Shown here piece after piece: positions 1 through 9,013 of a stretch of 64,000 bases of DNA; position 1 is the stretch's first letter, and each line of letters opens with the position of its first letter. Location: positions 806,001 through 870,000 of the forward strand of contig NZ_CP072390.1 of NCBI RefSeq assembly GCF_018127785.1, written 5' to 3'. Under the pieces are notes generated by a model, which was given only the letters and a program-made list of their open reading frames with translations, was not told the DNA's origin and made no database searches. Source of the stretch: Prevotella scopos JCM 17725. GTDB lineage: Bacteria; Bacteroidota; Bacteroidia; Bacteroidales; Bacteroidaceae. The translations under genes were made by a program, and so were the position numbers.

Positions 1-102
1 TTTGCTTGATATTCATGTACCTTCATACGATTTGGTTTTAAATTATATAATATGTTTTAATTGTTTAGGATTCATGAAGTGTATTTATTTCCTATTTGTT
101 GA

Positions 103-1167
103 TCAATAATCTTGTGCTATGCGCTCACCTCGCAAGACAGCTAATGCATTTTCTGTCAATGCCTGCATCTCATCCTGACCGGGATAAACATAGATTGGAG
201 CAAGGTAACTAAGGCGTTTTTTGAGGCCTTCAATAATGTAATCTGATTTTGCCATGCCGCCTGTGAGCAAGATCGCATCAATATTACCACATAATACTGC
301 ACCTTCTGATGCAATATTTTTTGCGATATGCCATATCATTGCTGAAACGACTAGTTCAGCATGACTATCACCAGCCTTTATCCAATTAATTATCTCTTTG
401 AGATTATTCGTTCCAAGATGAGCAATGAGACCTGCCTGTCCACTCACTCTCTTTAATAGCTGCTCTTCTGTAAACTTTCCACTGAAGCAGAGACGAATTA
501 AATCTGCAGCTGGTAGTGAGCCTGCTCGTTCTGGTGAGAAAGGTCCTTCACCATCTAATGCGTTGTTCGCATCAATGGCCCGTCCATGAGAATGTGCTGC
601 TATAGAAATTCCTCCTCCCAGATGACATATAATAAGATTCAGTTTCTCATAACTCGTTCCCATGTCTTTTGCGAAACGCCTACCAATAGCTTTTTGGTTT
701 AGAGCATGCCAAATACACATTCGTGGCATTAGAGGGGAGCCAGATATGCGTGCTTCAGGTTCCATTTCATCAACAACACCAGGGTCTGCTATGAAACTTT
801 TACAGCTAGGGATATCGCTTGCTATTTCGTATGCAATCATACAACCTAGGTCGCAAACATGCTGATGAATGGCTTGTTGCTGATCAATTATCATCTGTTC
901 AGTAATAGTAAACACACCACTTGATACGGGTTTTGCAAGTCCACCACGACCAATAACAGCATCAAAGTTCAAAGGGATATTTCTATTCTTCAACTCCTCA
1001 ATAACAACCTGTTTTCGAAAATGGTATTGATCAGAGATACGTTTGAATTTACTCAGTTCTTCTCTGGAATGTGCAATATCAGCGACAAAAACGAGTTGAT
1101 CATCATTAGCAAGTGAGATCTTAGTAGATGTAGATCCAGGGTTGATAGCTAAAATCTTGTATGCCAT
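103..1167 (-). CDS. buk: Butyrate kinase (acetate/butyrate kinase family)
   Basis: 354 aa, the usual length for butyrate kinase. It would convert butyryl-phosphate (or a branched-chain acyl-phosphate) plus ADP to the acid plus ATP in the cytoplasm. The N-terminal phosphate-binding strand of the ASKHA fold (LAINPGSTSTK, residues 6-16) and the LGGGISIAAH and LTGGMAKSD motifs are visible. The ATG at 1167 lies 6 bp beyond the stop of ptb, so the two genes form one minus-strand operon. Which acid is made in vivo cannot be read from the sequence; isobutyrate or isovalerate are alternatives to butyrate. Confidence 0.93.
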   Translation of the reverse strand: MAYKILAINPGSTSTKISLANDDQLVFVADIAHSREELSKFKRISDQYHFRKQVVIEELKNRNIPLNFDAVIGRGGLAKPVSSGVFTITEQMIIDQQQAIHQHVCDLGCMIAYEIASDIPSCKSFIADPGVVDEMEPEARISGSPLMPRMCIWHALNQKAIGRRFAKDMGTSYEKLNLIICHLGGGISIAAHSHGRAIDANNALDGEGPFSPERAGSLPAADLIRLCFSGKFTEEQLLKRVSGQAGLIAHLGTNNLKEIINWIKAGDSHAELVVSAMIWHIAKNIASEGAVLCGNIDAILLTGGMAKSDYIIEGLKKRLSYLAPIYVYPGQDEMQALTENALAVLRGERIAQDY

Positions 1168-1173
1168 AATAAT

Positions 1174-2109
1174 TTATTTATCCTCCTTATTATATAAGCT
1201 ATCTGAAATAAGACTCGCAAGTGCTAGACTATAGAATTTGGAATCAATTGTATCACCTCGACTTGGGAGAACAACTGGAGCTAATGTTCCTTGAAGGACA
1301 GCAGCTGTTTCAGCATGACAAAAGAGTGTAATCGTCTTGTAAAAGAGATTGCCTGCTTCAATGTCAGGGAAGACTAAAGCATCAGTATCACCACCGATAG
1401 GAGAGTTTATCTTTTTTATTTTCAAAGCATCAGTTGAGCATGACGTTTTTAAATCTAAAGGTCCATCTATAATACATTTCCCAAATACTCCTTTTTCTCC
1501 TTCTTCTTTTAATACTTTGTATGAAGCTGTGTATGGGAAATGACGTTCGTCAACTTTTTCTGAGCAATGTATAAGAGCAATCTTAGGACATTCAATCTCG
1601 AAAGCATGACAAAAATCTACAATATATCTTACTTGCTCTTTACGTTGTTTATCCGTTGGGGTTGGGATTACAGCAGCATCTGTAAAGAAGAGTAGCTTCG
1701 GGTATTCAGGTAGTTTTGCAACAGTAATATGAGTTAACACCGTGTCTTTAGGAAGAATGCCAATTTCCTTATCAAGTATGGCACGTAGGAGGACGTCAGT
1801 ATTTAGAAATCCTTTTAGAATAATATCAGCTCCTCCATTCTTTACCATTTCAACAGCCTTACGAGCAGCTTCTTCAGGTGAATTTGCAATGAAAGCTTGA
1901 AAAGAATTCTTATCTGCAAATTCTTTTTTTGTTTGTTCTGAACATACTAGTACAGGTTTTATAAAACCTTCTTGTACAGCTTTACACACAGCTTCTTGTG
2001 TGTGATTCTCTTCAGGCCAGACAACAACAGCTCGCTTGCAAATATTCTTGTTTTTAAGAAGAAGGACGAGCTTTTTAAAGTCCGTGATAATCTTTTTTTC
2101 TTCGCGCAT
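1174..2109 (-). CDS. ptb: Phosphate butyryltransferase (phosphate acetyl/butyryltransferase family)
   Basis: 311 aa. It would exchange CoA for phosphate on butyryl-CoA (or a branched acyl-CoA), supplying the acyl-phosphate used by the kinase encoded next. The family fold is supported by the central ADIILKGFLNTDVLLRAIL segment and the C-terminal VLQGTLAPVVLPSRGD stretch. The ATG at 2109 is preceded by a -7 box at 2146-2153, which fits this as first gene of a ptb-buk operon. No crotonase, acyl-CoA dehydrogenase or electron-transfer flavoprotein gene is near, so the upstream pathway is elsewhere or the substrate comes from amino-acid breakdown. Confidence 0.93.
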   Translation of the reverse strand: MREEKKIITDFKKLVLLLKNKNICKRAVVVWPEENHTQEAVCKAVQEGFIKPVLVCSEQTKKEFADKNSFQAFIANSPEEAARKAVEMVKNGGADIILKGFLNTDVLLRAILDKEIGILPKDTVLTHITVAKLPEYPKLLFFTDAAVIPTPTDKQRKEQVRYIVDFCHAFEIECPKIALIHCSEKVDERHFPYTASYKVLKEEGEKGVFGKCIIDGPLDLKTSCSTDALKIKKINSPIGGDTDALVFPDIEAGNLFYKTITLFCHAETAAVLQGTLAPVVLPSRGDTIDSKFYSLALASLISDSLYNKEDK

Positions 2110-2145
2110 AGTTTATCGATTTTCAGTTACAATTTTATACAAGGG

Positions 2146-2153
2146 CAAAGATA
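2146..2153 (-). promoter_or_regulatory. -7 promoter box for ptb-buk
   Basis: On the minus strand this reads TATCTTTG, an exact match to the Bacteroidota -7 consensus TAnnTTTG, 37 bp upstream of the ptb ATG. No clear TTTG is present at the expected -33 position. Confidence 0.6.
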
Positions 2154-2225
2154 CTATTTTGTTTTGGATTATGCTCGATATTTAAAGAAAAAACAAAAGA
2201 AATTTTTTTTTTGTTTTCATTAGCG

Positions 2226-2233
2226 TATATTTG
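2226..2233 (+). promoter_or_regulatory. -7 promoter box for the YwqK-like gene
   Basis: TATATTTG matches TAnnTTTG and lies 22 bp before the ATG at 2256. It is back to back with the ptb promoter, so 2110-2255 is a divergent promoter region. The run of T and A at 2180-2215 leaves no convincing -33 box. Confidence 0.55.
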
Positions 2234-2255
2234 CATTAAAAATTGGATTTGATAT

Positions 2256-3632
2256 ATGAAACGATTTTATTTGATTGTATTTGTATGCTTGTTATGTTTT
2301 GTAGCTTCTGCTCAACGTGTTAAGCGTTCTTTTATTCCTTATGGAGCCATTTTCTATAATAGTCAGTGGCAAGGTGTTGCTAGCGCTGATAAAGCAACAT
2401 ATTATAGGATTTTGGGCGTTGATAATAAGGGACAAAAGATATTTTATGATTATTTTATAACTGGACAGCTGAAAGCAGAAAAACATTATATAAGTATTAA
2501 CAAACAAAATGATCATAACACGATACTAAATGGCGTGTGTAGAACATTCCATAAATCGGGTAGAGTAGAGTCTGTTTTACAATATAAGAATGGTAAGGCC
2601 AATGGGCGTGCTTTGTCATTTTTCCCGAATGGTAATATTGGTATGAAATTATCTTACCGCAATGGATTACTTGATGGACCATGCTACACCTATGCGGAGA
2701 ATGACCGATTGGAGTATACTACTATTTGGCGTAATGGTTCTAAAGTTAATGAGATTAAAGGTGGTAAGGATCATTACATAGATAAAAAAACTAATGAGGA
2801 TGAATTCTGTGAGCGTTATCGTCATGATGAAGCAGTAATTATGGCGCAATCTAAGAACATCACTAAAGTAAGAGAAAATAGTAATAGTGTAGAAAAGATA
2901 AAACAGCCAAAGACTACACTTACAAAAGATACTTTGACGTCTCAACCTGTACATGAGGAATTAGTTCATAATAGGCCTACAAAGAAGGATGACCCCTGGG
3001 TTAAAAACAATGAATTCAGTCATGCAACAGCGGAAAATAGATATGTTGGTAATATAAAATATCCAGAAACTTCAGATAAAGAAGTTGGATCGGGAAAGGA
3101 AAGGATCTCTTTGGATATGAAACTAAAAAAGAAAGGAGAATTCAATTTCGCTTATCTTTATAGTCTGTTAAGTAGAGAGGATGAGCGCTTGAAGAATCTA
3201 GGCGTACTAATAAATATCAGTCATAACTTTCAATTAACTTCTTCACAGATTATCGATGGTTTTGGAGCGCAAAAAGAAGTAATCTTCAATCATAACATGA
3301 TTTATGAATCCCAAAGTGGCAAAGACGAAATAACGGGACAGAAGCCAAGGCAAATAGGTTATTTTGGGACGGTTATTGGAAACAAGCTCCAAATTGACCG
3401 AATTAAAATTTTTACTTGGTCTGAAGAAGAAATGTATCATTTTGCACAAGATGCAGTACAAGCTGGTTTCAAAACACTTGGTGGAGTAGATTATCAGTCT
3501 GCAGATGGGAACTTTATTCTTGAACAAAAGACAAAACCAATAAACTATGATGAGCATGAGGTTATAGTTACGTTTACTCATCAGCCTAATCTATATTCGG
3601 GACTTTACCATATACAAATGGATATAAGATAA
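2256..3632 (+). CDS. Secreted YwqK/MORN-repeat-like protein
   Basis: 458 aa with a cleavable signal peptide (MKRFYLIVFVCLLCFVASAQ), so exported. Residues about 85-165 carry repeats of the type G-x-(x)-F-x-x-G/NG-x-x-x-x-x-x-Y-K/R-NG, as in MORN-like YwqK-family proteins that databases often label toxin-antitoxin antitoxin. The middle (about 180-290) is polar and lysine-rich with no recognisable fold. The C-terminal 170 residues look globular but I do not recognise them. It stands alone, with its own promoter and no toxin partner. The antitoxin label should not be taken literally; an envelope-surface role is inference. Confidence 0.7.
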   Translation: MKRFYLIVFVCLLCFVASAQRVKRSFIPYGAIFYNSQWQGVASADKATYYRILGVDNKGQKIFYDYFITGQLKAEKHYISINKQNDHNTILNGVCRTFHKSGRVESVLQYKNGKANGRALSFFPNGNIGMKLSYRNGLLDGPCYTYAENDRLEYTTIWRNGSKVNEIKGGKDHYIDKKTNEDEFCERYRHDEAVIMAQSKNITKVRENSNSVEKIKQPKTTLTKDTLTSQPVHEELVHNRPTKKDDPWVKNNEFSHATAENRYVGNIKYPETSDKEVGSGKERISLDMKLKKKGEFNFAYLYSLLSREDERLKNLGVLINISHNFQLTSSQIIDGFGAQKEVIFNHNMIYESQSGKDEITGQKPRQIGYFGTVIGNKLQIDRIKIFTWSEEEMYHFAQDAVQAGFKTLGGVDYQSADGNFILEQKTKPINYDEHEVIVTFTHQPNLYSGLYHIQMDIR

Positions 3633-3676
3633 ATTAATAAAACTTTTTAGATAAATTAAATCAAATATTATGCGAT

Positions 3677-3712
3677 TTGACGTATGTCAATTAGCTTTTT
3701 TTAGTATATTTG
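3677..3712 (+). promoter_or_regulatory. Promoter with TTGA-N6-TCAA palindrome upstream of the sugar dehydratase gene
   Basis: The -7 box TATATTTG is at 3705-3712, giving a start near 3717 and a leader of about 85 nt. A perfect inverted repeat TTGACGTATGTCAA lies at 3677-3690, centred near -34, where the -33 element should be. Its TTGA-N6-TCAA form resembles sites of the Crp/Fnr superfamily. Binding is inference only. Confidence 0.45.
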
Positions 3713-3800
3713 CATCATAAAATTAATTTTCTACTAAGAGAGAACTATAAAAACTCATTTTTTATAATGAGTAATTACCAATAAACTATTTAAAAGAGTT

Positions 3801-5717
3801 ATGAAAGTTTTTGACAAGCTGTTGAATTGGTATCTTTCGATGAATGCGCTACCATATTGGGTTATCTTGGCGATTGACATTGCTATCTGTTATTTCTCAG
3901 GTATCTTTGTTTTCTGGTTATATTATCATGGTGCTGTATCTCCCGAGCATATTGTATTATTGACCAAGACTATATTTATGTACATGATTTTTAACCTAAT
4001 TGGTTTTAGAATTTTTCGTACATATTCAGGAATTATTCGTTACTCGTCATTCATTGATTTGCAACGAGTTGTGTTAGCAATGTTCCTTTCTCTTATTGTT
4101 GCTGAAGTAATGCATTATATTGTTTACCACTGGAATCTTGAATTTGTTAGACTACAAGGAAGACAGATTGCCGCAATGTATCTTGTTGCAACAATTGGTA
4201 TGATGGCTTTCCGCATATTAACAAAATCACTTTATGATGTATTATTTACTACAGATAAAAGTATTCGTACACTCATCTATGGCGTGAAAGATGGTGGTGT
4301 TGGATTGGCTAAAAACATAAGAACTGACAAGCCACGTAAGTTTTTATTGAAAGGATTTATAGCGCATGATCCTTCGATTAAAGGTAAAATGCTCATGGGT
4401 GAGAAGATCTATCTTGTTGATGATAATCTAGCGGAGCATATTAAATCATTAAAAATAAAGGCCGTTTTGATATCACCATTACAGAATGAACGTTTTCGTA
4501 ATGACACAAAACTGCAAGATATACTTTTAACGCTTGGTGTACAGATCTTTATGAGTTCTGCAGAGAAAGAGTGGACTCAGAATGACGACTATACCAAGGT
4601 ACAGCTGAAGGAAATTAGTATCGAAGACTTGCTTCCGCGTGACCAGATTAATGTAGATATGGATTCTATAGGAAACCTGCTTCGGGATAAAAAGATAATG
4701 ATTACAGGCTCCGCAGGTAGCATTGGTTCTGAGTTAGTACGCCAGATTGCTATATATAAGCCTGCAGCGCTTATTCTTATCGATCAGGCAGAAACACCTC
4801 AGCATAACATCAGACTGATGATGCAATTTGAATGGCCTGACATTAAAGCACATACTATTGTATCTAGTATATCCAATGCTGATAGAATGGAGAAGATTTT
4901 TCAGACCTATAAACCTGATTATGTATTCCATGCTGCTGCGTATAAACATGTACCAATGATGGAAAACAATCCTTCAGAAAGTGTACAGAATAATATTTGG
5001 GGTACAAAGGTTATTGCGGATCTTAGTGTAAAATATGGCGTTAAAAAGTTTGTTATGGTCTCAACAGATAAAGCCGTCAACCCTACGAATGTAATGGGAT
5101 GCTCTAAGCGTATCTGTGAAATATATTGTCAGAGCCTTAACAAAATGATAAATGAACAGGCAAATGGAAAACCTGAAACTCAATTTGTAACTACTCGTTT
5201 TGGTAATGTGTTGGGTTCAAATGGGTCTGTTATTCCTTTGTTTGAAAAGCAGATAAAAGCTGGTGGTCCGGTGACAGTTACAGATCCAAACATCATAAGA
5301 TTTTTCATGCTAATACCTGAGGCGTGTAAATTAGTGCTTGAAGCTGGAACTCATGGAAGTGGAGGGGAGATATTTGTGTTTGATATGGGTAAACCGGTTA
5401 GAATTGCCGATCTTGCCAAACGAATGATAAAGCTTTCTGGAGCAGAGAATGTTGAGATAAAATACACGGGCCTACGTGCAGGAGAGAAACTATATGAAGA
5501 AGTCTTGAGTACAACTGAAAATACGCTCCCAAGTTTCCACGAAAAAATTCGTATTGCTGAGGTACGTGAGTACGATTATAATGAAGTTAACAAACAGATT
5601 GAATCACTCATTGCTTTAAGTCATTCATATAATGATATGGCAATTGTTGAGAAGATGAAGGAAATAGTACCAGAGTATGTAAGTAATAACAGTAAGTACT
5701 CTGTCTTAGACAAATAA
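3801..5717 (+). CDS. Membrane-bound nucleotide-sugar 4,6-dehydratase (CapD/WbpM/PglF family)
   Basis: 638 aa, full length for the long membrane form. Four hydrophobic helices (about residues 15-140) are followed by a CoA-binding-like domain, then an extended SDR domain. The NAD-binding motif TGSAGSIGSELV starts near residue 301. The STDKAVNPTNVMGCSKR stretch holds the active site in the membrane-type dehydratases, where Met replaces the usual Tyr. It probably makes a UDP-4-keto-6-deoxyhexose for capsule, O-antigen or glycan at the inner membrane. A nucleotidyltransferase gene follows 8 bp later and is probably co-transcribed. No other glycan genes are clustered here. Confidence 0.9.
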   Translation: MKVFDKLLNWYLSMNALPYWVILAIDIAICYFSGIFVFWLYYHGAVSPEHIVLLTKTIFMYMIFNLIGFRIFRTYSGIIRYSSFIDLQRVVLAMFLSLIVAEVMHYIVYHWNLEFVRLQGRQIAAMYLVATIGMMAFRILTKSLYDVLFTTDKSIRTLIYGVKDGGVGLAKNIRTDKPRKFLLKGFIAHDPSIKGKMLMGEKIYLVDDNLAEHIKSLKIKAVLISPLQNERFRNDTKLQDILLTLGVQIFMSSAEKEWTQNDDYTKVQLKEISIEDLLPRDQINVDMDSIGNLLRDKKIMITGSAGSIGSELVRQIAIYKPAALILIDQAETPQHNIRLMMQFEWPDIKAHTIVSSISNADRMEKIFQTYKPDYVFHAAAYKHVPMMENNPSESVQNNIWGTKVIADLSVKYGVKKFVMVSTDKAVNPTNVMGCSKRICEIYCQSLNKMINEQANGKPETQFVTTRFGNVLGSNGSVIPLFEKQIKAGGPVTVTDPNIIRFFMLIPEACKLVLEAGTHGSGGEIFVFDMGKPVRIADLAKRMIKLSGAENVEIKYTGLRAGEKLYEEVLSTTENTLPSFHEKIRIAEVREYDYNEVNKQIESLIALSHSYNDMAIVEKMKEIVPEYVSNNSKYSVLDK

Positions 5718-5725
5718 CTCGATAT

Positions 5726-6841
5726 ATGACTGACATATTATCTTCTCCATACTCTAATTTCTTAAAACTTTTGAAGAGTGAACTTTGGCAGACGTCATTG
5801 GATTTATCTTTGAGCCATTCTGAATTTCTTTCAGTATATGATTTAGCTTCAAAACAGGCAGTATTAGGAATGATTGCTGAAAGCCTGATAAGGAATAATG
5901 TTTCTTTGGAGAGAAAAGATGTCATGAAGGTTTTAGCCATTCAGGGTAGAGTTGCTACAACTAATAAGGCTGTTAACTCTGAGTTGCTATCCCTAAGTAA
6001 ACTTTTTACAGAAAATGATATTGAGTCTGTCGTCGTCAAAGGACAAACAATTGGCATCTATTACCCAAATCCACTAGCCCGTACACCTGGAGATATTGAC
6101 TTCTATTGTAATGAAGATAATCTCCCAAAGATGATATCGGCAATGGCATCTACTTGGGGAATACATGCAGAGGGTAAACCATCTGAACAACATTTTGAGT
6201 TAATTCATAACTCAATCATTTTGGAATTGCATCATTGTTTGATGAAATTTGCTAGTAAAAAATCTCAGAAAATATGGGATAATATTTTTCTGTCTCTAAC
6301 CCACAATCATGTAGAAATTGATGGATGTTCTATTCCGACGTTGGAACCGACCCTAAACTTATTATATACATTTTTACATCTTTATCATCATTTGATAGAA
6401 TTGGGAGTAGGATTACGTCAGTTTTGTGATCTTGCTATTCTTTTGAAAACATATTATAATTCAATTGATGAGAAACAGTTTTTCGAATGGTTAGATGCTT
6501 TAGATTTTAGAAAGGCATTTGAGATTGTTCAGATGATATTAGTTGACATTTTAGGCATGGATAAAAAATATGCATTGTCACCAATAGCTCCAGATAAAGA
6601 ATCTTTAAAGGCAATAAATATGTTTATGGATGTCGTATGGTTTGGAGGTAACTTCGGATTCCATGGACATAATCGAAAGTTCAGATTTAAGGCTCAATAT
6701 TTCTTAATGACAACATACAGAAAGTTGCAACTTTACTATCGATTTTATCGTTTCTCACCTCGTGAGATTAAAGCTTCAATATTTTCATCTGTCCCACACA
6801 AGGCACTTATGGCTATTAAAGGGGATCTTAAAGGAATCTAA
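5726..6841 (+). CDS. Nucleotidyltransferase-family protein (NTP_transf_5-like)
   Basis: 371 aa. The motif VKGQTIGIYYPNP followed by RTPGDIDFYC (about residues 98-130) is the paired acidic signature of the uncharacterised nucleotidyltransferase family PF14907, which often occurs in polysaccharide loci. The rest is alpha-helical with no membrane segment. It starts 8 bp after the sugar dehydratase stop, so an operon and a related glycan role are likely. The substrate is unknown. Confidence 0.75.
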   Translation: MTDILSSPYSNFLKLLKSELWQTSLDLSLSHSEFLSVYDLASKQAVLGMIAESLIRNNVSLERKDVMKVLAIQGRVATTNKAVNSELLSLSKLFTENDIESVVVKGQTIGIYYPNPLARTPGDIDFYCNEDNLPKMISAMASTWGIHAEGKPSEQHFELIHNSIILELHHCLMKFASKKSQKIWDNIFLSLTHNHVEIDGCSIPTLEPTLNLLYTFLHLYHHLIELGVGLRQFCDLAILLKTYYNSIDEKQFFEWLDALDFRKAFEIVQMILVDILGMDKKYALSPIAPDKESLKAINMFMDVVWFGGNFGFHGHNRKFRFKAQYFLMTTYRKLQLYYRFYRFSPREIKASIFSSVPHKALMAIKGDLKGI

Positions 6842-6944
6842 ACGATAATAGCATCACATAGAGCATAACGTCTTGTAATAAAAGTAAGTAATTGTCTAAA
6901 GACAACTGTCTTTTTTCTACTTGTAGATTAATCACAGGTATATT

Positions 6945-6989
6945 AGTTCTTTCTGAATAAAAACATTTATTTCAGAAAGAAATTGAACT
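6945..6989 (+). terminator. Hairpin downstream of the nucleotidyltransferase gene
   Basis: TTCTTTCTGAATAAA pairs with TTTATTTCAGAAAGAA with one bulged T, extended by AGTTC/GAACT. The 370 bp from 6842 to 7210 hold no credible gene. The part after about 7010 is probably the non-coding end of the degenerate IS that follows. Confidence 0.4.
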
Positions 6990-7581
6990 ATCCATTTACT
7001 TTTATAAAATATTTAATTTAGGGAATTTCAGTTAATTCACTCCTGAACCTGCCAAGAGCATTCAAAAACTGGATTCTTTTTCTTGAAAAAGCTCCTAGAA
7101 AAAGAATTTGCAGTGTTTTCTGCTCAAAAATCTCAAATGTTGAGCCGTATGGGCATACCTGCCCCTTCCATACCTGCCTATGGATGGATATAAATCACCT
7201 TATCTCTTTATCAAGCCACCTTCTTCATGTCCCTGGCCATCTGCCTTGCGGCAAGAATGGCGGCATTAGCCGTATGGATTCCGAAGAAGAGCAGTAATGT
7301 TTCGCTGAACATGTTACGTGCCTTGATGCGCCCAACGGCATAGTGCTGTTTCTGATTCCCGAAGCTGCCCTCCATTACCGTGGCCCTGAGGTTTCCGATA
7401 ATCTTTCTCGCTGTCCTGAGACATTCAGATTCTTCTTTGGGTTTGAGACCTTTTCTGACGAAACAGGTCGTTATGCCTTATTCCGTATACATTGTCCGGT
7501 TAGCATTGTTGGCATATATGGAATCGGCACCGACAGGCTTGACTTTGACTACCGTCAGAGATTCCTGATAATCAATACATT

Positions 7582-7863
7582 GGCTCTATAATGAATCATG
7601 TGGGTAATTCGTCATAGAGCCTAAAAATATTGTCAGAAGGTATAGCCTTCAACTAAATATAACTCGCAATTAACCTTAGTTTTAATTCACTTAATTCACA
7701 TTAAATCCCTACCCTTACATATACAGCAACGGTGTTAATCCTTCGCACATGTGGTGCATACCATCCGCACCATTAGTGTTGAGCATCCGCACCACATGTG
7801 CTAAGCACCCGCACCAAACCGGTGGAATATCAACACACAACCCACACGATTCGTTATAGAAGC
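7582..7863. mobile_element. MITE copy A (282 bp) with 8-bp target duplication
   Basis: Begins GGCTCTATAATGAATCATG and ends with its imperfect inverse (CACACGATTCGTTATAGAAGC). Flanked by a perfect direct repeat AATACATT at 7574-7581 and 7864-7871. It has no coding capacity. The left end also folds on itself (GCTCTAT ... ATAGAGC). It contains four 22-bp units at 7742-7829. A 281-bp relative lies at 33486. An 8-bp duplication and GGCTC ends resemble ISL3-family elements; that assignment is inference. Confidence 0.9.
7742..7829 (+). repeat. 22-bp tandem repeat, four units (locus A, inside MITE)
   Basis: Units start at 7742, 7764, 7786 and 7808, each exactly 22 bp, with a core like CCGCACCANATGTGCTNAGCA. 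Each unit is itself partly palindromic (GCAC...GTGC). Confidence 0.9.
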
Positions 7864-8422
7864 AATACATTGCTTAAGACGGACACTCTCATTGAAAGCC
7901 TCAATGCTGTGGTGCTCTATGAATGATATGCCATCAACCTGTATGTTGTTGACCTTTGCCTCAAACTCCATACGCTTGTTTTTCTTGCCCCTGACAATGG
8001 GACGGAGGTAGGGATGGTCGATGCTGACAATGCGATGCCTGACTTCCTTGCCAGAAAACAAGATGGTCTATGTCAAGAAGAGGGGCAAGACGGTTGCGTA
8101 TGGCACTTACAATCTTTCCATCCCTGATGGGACAGGAAGGGTCTATCAGAACGTCACAGACAGGGCTGTGTATGACTTGAGGAACATCAGGGCAATTTCT
8201 CCCTCACACGAAAAAAGAGGCTTTTTGCCCCGCTTGCTCTTATGGCTACGACTCGTACATGCTACTGCCAACTCCTTAAGTGGGAGTTGGGAATGGATAC
8301 GTCTAAGTTCGTTTTTTGCAAAGCTGTCACGATAGCTCTATAAAAAATCGAACTCTGTAAAGGGCAAAGTTGGTTTTATATCAGATTTTTTTTTATCTTT
8401 ACGATGTTTTTTAAGAAGTTTT

Positions 8423-8456
8423 CCCCCGATTCTGCCCGTGAAGGGTCGTTCGGGGG
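8423..8456. other. GC-rich hairpin in otherwise empty DNA (8337-8745)
   Basis: CCCCCGA at 8423-8429 pairs with TCGGGGG at 8450-8456, with an inner GCCC/GGGT stem. It lies upstream of the decayed transposase and may belong to that element. Apart from this and a minus-strand -7-like box (TATCTTTG, 8664-8671), I see no gene in these 400 bp. Confidence 0.5.
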
Positions 8457-8745
8457 ATTTTATGTAGAGGTGTAAATAATATATTACACTGACAAACAAT
8501 TAGTTATGAAAATTCTGAATATCCCTATTTAAAACTAATAGGAGCAGGGTAAAATTTAGGATTAAGAAAAAAGGAGATGTGTTTGTTTTCAGCCGCATTT
8601 ACGATGAAGTTGTCTTGACTTTTACCCCAAAAGGTCATTGTATATGGTGAGCATAATGAATACAAAGATAAGGCTTTGTAGAATGTGCACCTGAATGGTA
8701 AGCTGCCTAAAGATAAAATATTTTCTAACAAATATAATGACATAC

Positions 8746-8774
8746 AAAAAAGGTATGCTTCACGACATACCTTC
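8746..8774 (-). terminator. Terminator of the ffs-tRNA-Thr transcript
   Basis: On the minus strand AGGTATG and CATACCT pair around an 8-nt loop and are followed directly by TTTTTT. It lies 30 bp downstream of tRNA-Thr. Confidence 0.75.
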
Positions 8775-8804
8775 TTCTGTGTTCTTAGTCATTCTATTTA
8801 TTTG

Positions 8805-8878
8805 AGCCTCTTGTCGGATTCGAACCAACGACCCCGAGATTACAAATCACGTGCTCTGGCCAACTGAGCTAAAGAGGC
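8805..8878 (-). tRNA. tRNA-Thr (anticodon TGT)
   Basis: 74 nt. The acceptor stem GCCTCTT/AAGAGGC, D-arm TAGCTCAGTTGGCCAGAGCA, anticodon loop TTTGTAA (anticodon TGT) and T-arm GTTCGAATCC are all present. CCA is not encoded. Its 5' end lies 5 nt from the 3' end of the SRP RNA, implying processing from a shared precursor. Confidence 0.95.
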
Positions 8879-8883
8879 GGGGT

Positions 8884-8979
8884 GGACAAGCGATTCCTAT
8901 CGCACCGCTACAACCTTCTGCCCTTGCTACGTTCCCGTCCTGGGGGATTCAAAGGGAGCTGGTCGTAAGAGACTTGTCC
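8884..8979 (-). ncRNA. ffs: Signal recognition particle RNA (4.5S type)
   Basis: About 96 nt. The closing stem is GGACAAG (5') with CTTGTCC (3'). The Ffh-binding domain reads CCCCCAGGACGGGAACGTAG followed by CAAGGG, which carries the conserved symmetric and asymmetric internal loops. It has no Alu domain, as is normal for Gram-negative SRP RNA. It binds Ffh and directs signal-anchor proteins to the inner membrane. It is transcribed with tRNA-Thr from the promoter at 9014-9045. Confidence 0.88.
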
Positions 8980-9013
8980 GTCTTCTACTTTACCATTGCT
9001 GTTAAAGCGGGTG

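Larger units (their letters stand above)
7211..8336 (-). pseudogene. Degenerate DUF772-type transposase (IS1182/IS5-like), split by a MITE
   Basis: Read on the minus strand, transposase pieces appear in order. The N-terminal part (LPLKELAVACTSRSHKSKRG, then GEIALMFLKSYTALS) is followed by a frameshifted join near 8060-8150 that has lost part of the core. The middle (RIVSIDHPYLRPIVRGK, VNNIQVDGISFIEH) comes next. The C-terminus contains GSFGNQKQHYAVGRIKARN and ends ARQMARDMKKVA at the TGA at 7211-7213. Removing the MITE and one 8-bp duplication rejoins the middle and C-terminal parts in frame. There is an in-frame stop (TAA) and at least one frameshift, so it is dead. Family naming is from memory of similar Prevotella transposases. 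Confidence 0.8.

Noticed and set aside
2256..3632. Antitoxin of a toxin-antitoxin pair
   Set aside because: YwqK-type repeats are often so labelled, but the protein has a signal peptide and no toxin gene is adjacent.
7343..7591. Plus-strand frames over the transposase relic
   Set aside because: The minus strand reads as transposase there; the plus frames are shadows and one runs into the MITE.
7742..7829. CRISPR-like array
   Set aside because: The units are contiguous 22-mers without spacers, and there are no cas genes; this is a simple tandem repeat.
8021..8335. Plus-strand 104-residue frame
   Set aside because: It is antisense to the transposase N-terminus, which reads sensibly on the minus strand.
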